This document shows positions 58,724-64,000 of a stretch of DNA of 64,000 nt, piece by piece. Under the pieces are notes generated by a model that searched no databases, had not been told where the DNA came from, and was given only the letters and a program-made list of their open reading frames with translations. The stretch's first letter is position 1. Every line of letters begins with the position of its first letter. The DNA is taken from contig OY728137.1 in the NCBI GenBank assembly GCA_963277665.1, forward strand, positions 1,172,136,670 through 1,172,200,669. The letters are read 5' to 3'. The translations under genes were made by a program, and so were the position numbers. This DNA comes from Viscum album. Taxonomy: Eukaryota; Streptophyta; Magnoliopsida; Santalales; Viscaceae.

Positions 58724-61700
58724 TATGAGAACCCGACCTTAGTACAATACATATTCTTGAATTAAATGAACAATTCACATTGAGTATCTTTTCAGGTTTA
58801 GTGTATTAGAGAATTAGGACATAACGATTACATCTCAATGATTGCAAAGTAGGAGCATCTACTCAGTTTCCATTTTTTCACGAAATAAAGACTCTTGAAA
58901 AAAAGTCATGTCTAGTTCCTTGTTTTAGATAGCATAACATTTCCTTGAACCCATCCTTGACCCTATTCCACTTTATGTCCTGTGAAAAACATTTCAAAAA
59001 AACATGGGATGAGCATAAAAAGAGAAGTAAGGGTTATACGAATACGGAGAGAAAAAACTAGTCCATGAATACATATGAATCAATGAAATCATACGTTAAT
59101 TATAAAACATAAGAACTTTAACATACTATGTTAAATGATAAGATTTTGGAATAACTCCTAGAAATCATAAGACGTAAAGGTAACTTGAGGCATTCATAAC
59201 ATTCTTACGTAAAGAGTAACCCTCATGGTTACGTTTGGAATACCCATCATAGTATATTCCCTAAATATCTTCGAAGAAACCTTACAGTTTAATACCTTTA
59301 TGTTACCCAATGCATTGGAGAGCTATATCGGGCTCACCCGCCCTTAGTTTATCACGGAACCACCCGATTTCAGAAACATTTCCCAAGAACCATAACATAA
59401 TTATAACACTTAACACATGCATAAAAGAAACATAAAATTTCCACATTTCAATCAAAAGAGATCACTTCATGATATTATCATAAAAAATACTTCTAATAAA
59501 ATCATTAATACTCTATGAGATAAAAATCCCTTTATACTTTGAAAATAATAAAAGAAGACAATTAAAAGAGATTTTAGAATCAAAGTGTCCCATACCACTT
59601 CGATTCTTTTCAAAGGGATTTAAAACATTCATTTCTGTATTAATAAATCCTTAAAACCATTTTTATAACATGTACATGGATGATAAATGTTTAAAATAAT
59701 AAATCTTTAAAATCATTTTAAAAAAAGTTTTAATAAAAGAGTCCTTTTCAATTTTGAACATTTAAATTATAAGCCACATGAAAGTAGTCCATTTTAAAAA
59801 CATTTAAATGACTTTATTATAGACATAATATGGATATGGAATGTCAAAGGGGCTGTATATACACTTTATAAAAGAATAAAAGTGCATATCATCAAGAAAT
59901 GTCTCAATGAGAAGAAATTGAGATTTAATCCCAATCAAGGATCATGACATTAGATCAAGGATAACGAAATGACATAATTATGTGTGAAAAATATAAATAC
60001 ACTAAATATAAGTGGATAATCAGTGTAGGACAATCATATTTCATCCACACATATTCATAGTACGGCATAATCAAGAAGTAGATGTTTAACCCGAATAATT
60101 GGAATTGGGTTAAGAAGTTCCCTTGCAAAAAAATCGATAGCCTAACGGCATAACATCAAATTTTAGAAAAAGAGTTGATGAGAGAGATAAAGGGTATCTC
60201 TTCACATGGACATAAACTTTACAACTATAAGGATATATAAGAACATATCCCAACATAAGAAGATATAATTAAAAAAACAAAAGAAAGTCTTTTAAAAATA
60301 GGAGGGTGAAAGGTTCCCTTACCGACTTGGGTAACTTTCGAAACGTACACCCCATGAAATAAGGACTATAAAACATTGATGTAAATACTCATAAACAAAA
60401 GTATATTTCACAGAGTGTAGAATAATGTGAATTACATATAACACTAAAAGTAAATGGTGGCAAATGTACCATAAATCTCACGGGAATAAAAGTGAGATGA
60501 AAAACCCCTTACAAAAACTCAGCAGCCTAACGACACCACTTAAAACTTCCAAAAAAATGTATTGACAAAATAAAATAGAGTCTCTAATCATATGAACATA
60601 GAATTTACAGTAATAGGAATATAATATAACATCCCCTAACATAATAAAGATGATCTTAGAAGAAATGACATAAACGAGAGTACTTAAAAAGAAAAAGATA
60701 GGTAGGATCCCTTACCTCAAGTCTGACTTGTCTTGTTCGTTTGTTTATATTCCTGAATAATAAACTTGGGTCAATTTATAATTGATTATGTTCCTATTTT
60801 AAATATTATTATTCAGTTCATATCACACATTATAATGTTATAATAATTGGTTAATAATGTCAGTTCATATCAGAGGTTTTTTTCGATGATTGGTACACGA
60901 GTTAAAAATGAACCTGTTTGAAAATGATTGTCCATGTAGTTATAAGTAAATCATCTACAGAATATTATTAAAGATTTAAATATCATATATATCAATTAAA
61001 TATTTATTTTATACTATTCCATAACATTTGGAGATAAAAAGAACTGAAATTCACCGTTCATGGAGACGGTAGGTCGTACGTACGCATGAACGGTACTTTC
61101 ATTTCTTTGACTTATTCATGGAATTAAAAATAAATTGAGAGATATATATATATTATAATTCCAGTATAATATATATGTTTTATTGGTCACATAACTTTAT
61201 TAATTTCATTCTTTATACATTTGATATATTTCATGAATGAGTCACATCACTTGAGGGGGCGGTAGTCCACACTTCCTCGTATGAAATTATCGCATTTGCA
61301 CAACATGGAAAGCATAAAGGTATGTTTTAAATATAAAATACAGAAGAATTTGGAAGACATAAATACCATATATATCATATATAAAATACAGTGACATCAT
61401 AATGGCCACCGTGAAAGGTTTTAAGAGAAGATTGAACAATCATCGTTTCGTGAGGTAGTAATTCGCCATCCACAGAAACAGAATGTTCTTTAACCATTAG
61501 ATGGAGGTGTGTGTAAGTGTAGATCGAATCCATCACATAAAAACATCCGATTATATTTAAGATACTGCTGTTGTTACAAAATAAAGTAATAAAAAGATTT
61601 TAGTGCTCTGGAGAAGCAAAATAAAACAAAAGAACACAAGTGAAGACATTACCTTTAAATCGGGTAACTCTTCTTTGTTTGAACCAAAAGGGTTTCTTGA

Positions 61701-63447
61701 AGAGAATTTTGCCAAAGGTGAGGCTTCAATGATGAAGATAGTGATGTAGAGAGATTAAATGGTCAGGGTTTTTTGATCCAAAGGCTTTAGTGGTGTGGGC
61801 AAGGTGGTAGAGGTGGGGGCCTTTTATAAGAGAATAGGAGGGGCACTCTTGGAAAGTTATAAAGTATTACTTTATTATAAAATGATTTTCGGATTTCAAA
61901 AGTCCCAAAATGATATATTTCTGGTCTAAGGTGATAAAGTTTTAAAATCCACCAATAAAATAGGTTTTTGACAAGTGTAAGACTTAGATTTCACCCTATA
62001 TTCTCATTTTCTTTAGATTGTTCATTTATGAGGTAATCACTACATCATCACAGTGTCAAAAATAAAATAATTTACATAATTTCTAAAAATTATAATAAAA
62101 TTATAATGATGTAGGAAATATTTTTATCTTTATAATGAATATTTATAGTTAAAAATATGACTTGTATAATTCCATATAAAAATTGTTTTAGTAAAACAAT
62201 ACATGTTTGTGACATTTTAATTTTAACATTACATAAAAAGTTATTAATGTCATCTTCCAACCGATGTGGCTCCATGGGGACCCCAAGTTGACCCATGGAT
62301 TGTCTTGGTCGGCCATGACTTATTAAATATGGGTAGGACATGTTTCAAGGTCATTTCATATTATTATAACATTATCTTTACCTTAAATTATACTAATTAC
62401 CTCTAATTGCGATTAATAAAACATAAAAGTTACAATTCATCAAAAAATTATTTTAATCTCATTGAACCACATATTACTTCCTAATAAAAACCATGTATGT
62501 CTTATTTTTGAAAATAAAATCACAGAAGTGGTAAAGTTTCATTTAAACCAAAAAATCAGTTTCTTTAACTACCACTTAATGGTTTCACTATTCATCAAAA
62601 TTGAAATTTCAGAAAAATACCCAAAATTCACCCTAATATATATTTGATATTCCGAATTCAAAAATTATATCGATTTTACAAAATTCCTAATATATAAGTT
62701 GAATTAATTAATTTAATAATTCATTTCTGCTCTCAAAACAAATAGCATGGTTTTAAGAAACAATATCTATTAAAAGATTGACACTAGTTTTAGTCCAATT
62801 TCAAAGTTAAATTAATTCCAATGACCACCATGGGATTAAATGGGAAAAATATATTCTAAATAAACTTTAATCTCAATTAAAAAGATAATATATCCTTATA
62901 AATAAATCATATTAAAAGGAGGTTTTGAATTAAAATGCAACATTTTTACTAAAAATAATATTTATCGGAAAAATAACAAAAATTTACCCAAAGAAAATTT
63001 TGATGTCCAGATTATAAAGAAGCATTTAATTTTGTCAAATAAAACATATGAAATTTTCAAAAGTATCTTTAAAAAGGGGTCCCCATCAAAAGGCGGTTAA
63101 TCGACCTTTTAAAGAATATTAGAATATTTATGCTTAAAATTGGATTCATTCGCATTTTAAGACTCTAACATTTATTGGATAAAAGTAAAAATATTTGACA
63201 AACATATATAATCATTTTGTAGTTAATTCTGTACATTCCCGCAATTACAACGGCTAGGCATTAACTACCATTTAAAATAATATTATTTTATTATTAGTGT
63301 GCAACGTAAGATTTCAACGAAACTCGTTGTTGCGTATTGGGTATGACATCGAGCATAGCATTCCCTTTAAAGTAGTATTACCATTTTTATTCACAAATAT
63401 TGATAAACATTAGAATTTATTATTATCTATTTACCTGGGATGTTACA
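58724..63447 (-). repeat. L1 LTR 5 (outermost right), 4724 bp
   Basis: Right edge GATGTTACA at 63447 followed by the duplicated target and the GB RT. With LTR 1 it forms the original outer pair. Its left edge reads TATGAGAACC, slightly diverged. TATA at 61822-61830; palindromic motif with intact CGTACGTACG at 61060-61088. Confidence 0.88.
61822..61830 (-). promoter_or_regulatory. L1 LTR 5 TATA box
   Basis: CTTATAAAA on the - strand, as in LTRs 2-4. LTR 5 is the 5'-most LTR for the - strand, so it would drive full-array transcription. Confidence 0.65.
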
Positions 63448-63452
63448 ACACA
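63448..63452. other. Target-site duplication, right copy (L1 array)
   Basis: ACACA, paired with ACATA at 31120-31124. Confidence 0.65.
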
Positions 63453-64000
63453 CCCCTGTTCTGATTCTGGAAAGATCAAGATAGGTGTCGATGTAAGCCA
63501 AACCTTCAATTCTGGAAAATACTTTTGATATTCCTCCATCCATTTGAATCGAGCATTCTTCTATGTCAGGGCTTTCATTAGTGAAGTTAGTCGTGAGAAA
63601 TCACATAAAAAATTTCAATAGTAAACATCTAGACAGAGAAAACATCATATATCACAAGCATTCTTTGGTGTTTTCCAAGAGATAATGGCTTCTATCTTTT
63701 CAGGATAAACATAAATGCCTCTCTCAGAAATGACGTGGCCAAGAAAATGTACTTCTTGTCTCCAAAAATCACACTTTGATTATTTGGCATACAAACAATG
63801 ATCTCTCAATATTTGTAACACTATTTTTTGGTGCACCTCATGATCACCACTTGTCTTTGAATATACCAATATTTCTTCCACAAACACCACAAAAAAGAAT
63901 CCAGATATTGTTGAAATATCTGATTCATAAATTCCATGAAGACCACTAGTGCATTTGTTAGACCGAAAGGCAAGACTACATATTCATAGTGGCCATATCA
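63453..64000 (-). pseudogene. GB reverse transcriptase fragment, continues past window
   Basis: From the window edge the - strand reads [43 protein letters not shown]-type KCDFWRQEVHFLGHVISERG and, near the array, FKWMEEYQKYFPELKVWLTS and PILIFPESEQG. A stop lies after DHCLYAK. Both catalytic Asp of the usual FIDD are Glu (GAA GAA, 63873-63878). It is the N-terminal side of the RNase H at 30600-31124. Confidence 0.88.

Larger units (their letters stand above)
31125..63447 (-). mobile_element. Tandem array of non-autonomous LARD-like element L1 (5 LTRs)
   Basis: Read on the - strand, each unit is a ~4.73 kb LTR (TGTAACATCCC...CCTTATA), a Met-tRNA primer binding site, a ~1.71 kb internal domain lacking pol, and a polypurine tract. 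LTRs: 31125-35849, 37563-42291, 44737-49466, 51183-57013 (with insert), 58724-63447. A 145-bp LTR remnant sits at 43765-43909. Adjacent units share each LTR, so this is LTR-int-LTR-int-LTR rather than separate insertions. A 5-bp duplication flanks the whole array, so one insertion was later expanded. LTR sequence is homologous to the G1 LTR, hence a chromovirus-derived LARD. Confidence 0.9.

Noticed and set aside
31125..63447. Conventional 6.4-kb satellite DNA
   Set aside because: Each unit has LTR edges, a primer binding site and a polypurine tract, and the whole is flanked by a target duplication; it is an expanded retroelement.

Overview
The window is plant nuclear DNA and consists almost entirely of nested LTR retrotransposons. 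I found no host gene, no intact tRNA or rRNA gene and no prokaryotic feature. The plant assignment rests on chromodomain-bearing Ty3 elements, a Sirevirus-type copia element, primer binding sites matching initiator Met-tRNA, and very AT-rich filler. I cannot name the species.

Layout, left to right. (1) 1-8192, + strand: the body and complete 3' LTR (4787-8192) of a Ty3/gypsy chromovirus resembling the Tekay/Del lineage, called G1 here. Its gag-pol is broken by four nonsense codons and at least three frameshifts. (2) 8193-20141, - strand: a Ty1/copia Sirevirus-like element, C1, with gag, protease, integrase, RT, RNase H and an extra downstream ORF. G1 sits inside the 3' LTR of C1. (3) 20142-26900, - strand: a heavily decayed Ty3 element, GA, whose RNase H is cut at 20141 by C1. 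(4) 26901-31124 and 63448-64000, - strand: one further Ty3 chromovirus, GB, split in two. Its RT lies at the right end of the window and its RNase H, integrase, chromodomain and 3' LTR lie at the left. (5) 31125-63447, - strand: the sequence splitting GB, a 32.3 kb tandem array of one non-autonomous LARD-type element, L1. It has five full LTRs of about 4.73 kb alternating with internal domains of about 1.71 kb, plus one partly deleted unit. The array is flanked by a 5-bp target duplication.

Order of events inferred from nesting: GA first; C1 into GA; G1 into C1. Separately, L1 entered GB and then expanded, most simply by unequal recombination between LTRs. Later a 1.08 kb GC-rich segment with 14-bp flanking repeats entered the fourth LTR.

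How the parts relate: L1 carries no pol, only a PBS, a short gag-like start and a PPT, so it would need enzymes from a related element. Its LTR is clearly homologous to the G1 LTR, which makes the G1 family a plausible helper. Items that deserve attention are the array itself, a tRNA-like sequence repeated in every L1 internal domain, a palindromic transcribed motif shared by L1 and G1, the extra ORF and palindrome array of C1, and the GC-rich insert. All lengths and boundaries were read by eye; percent identities were not computed.
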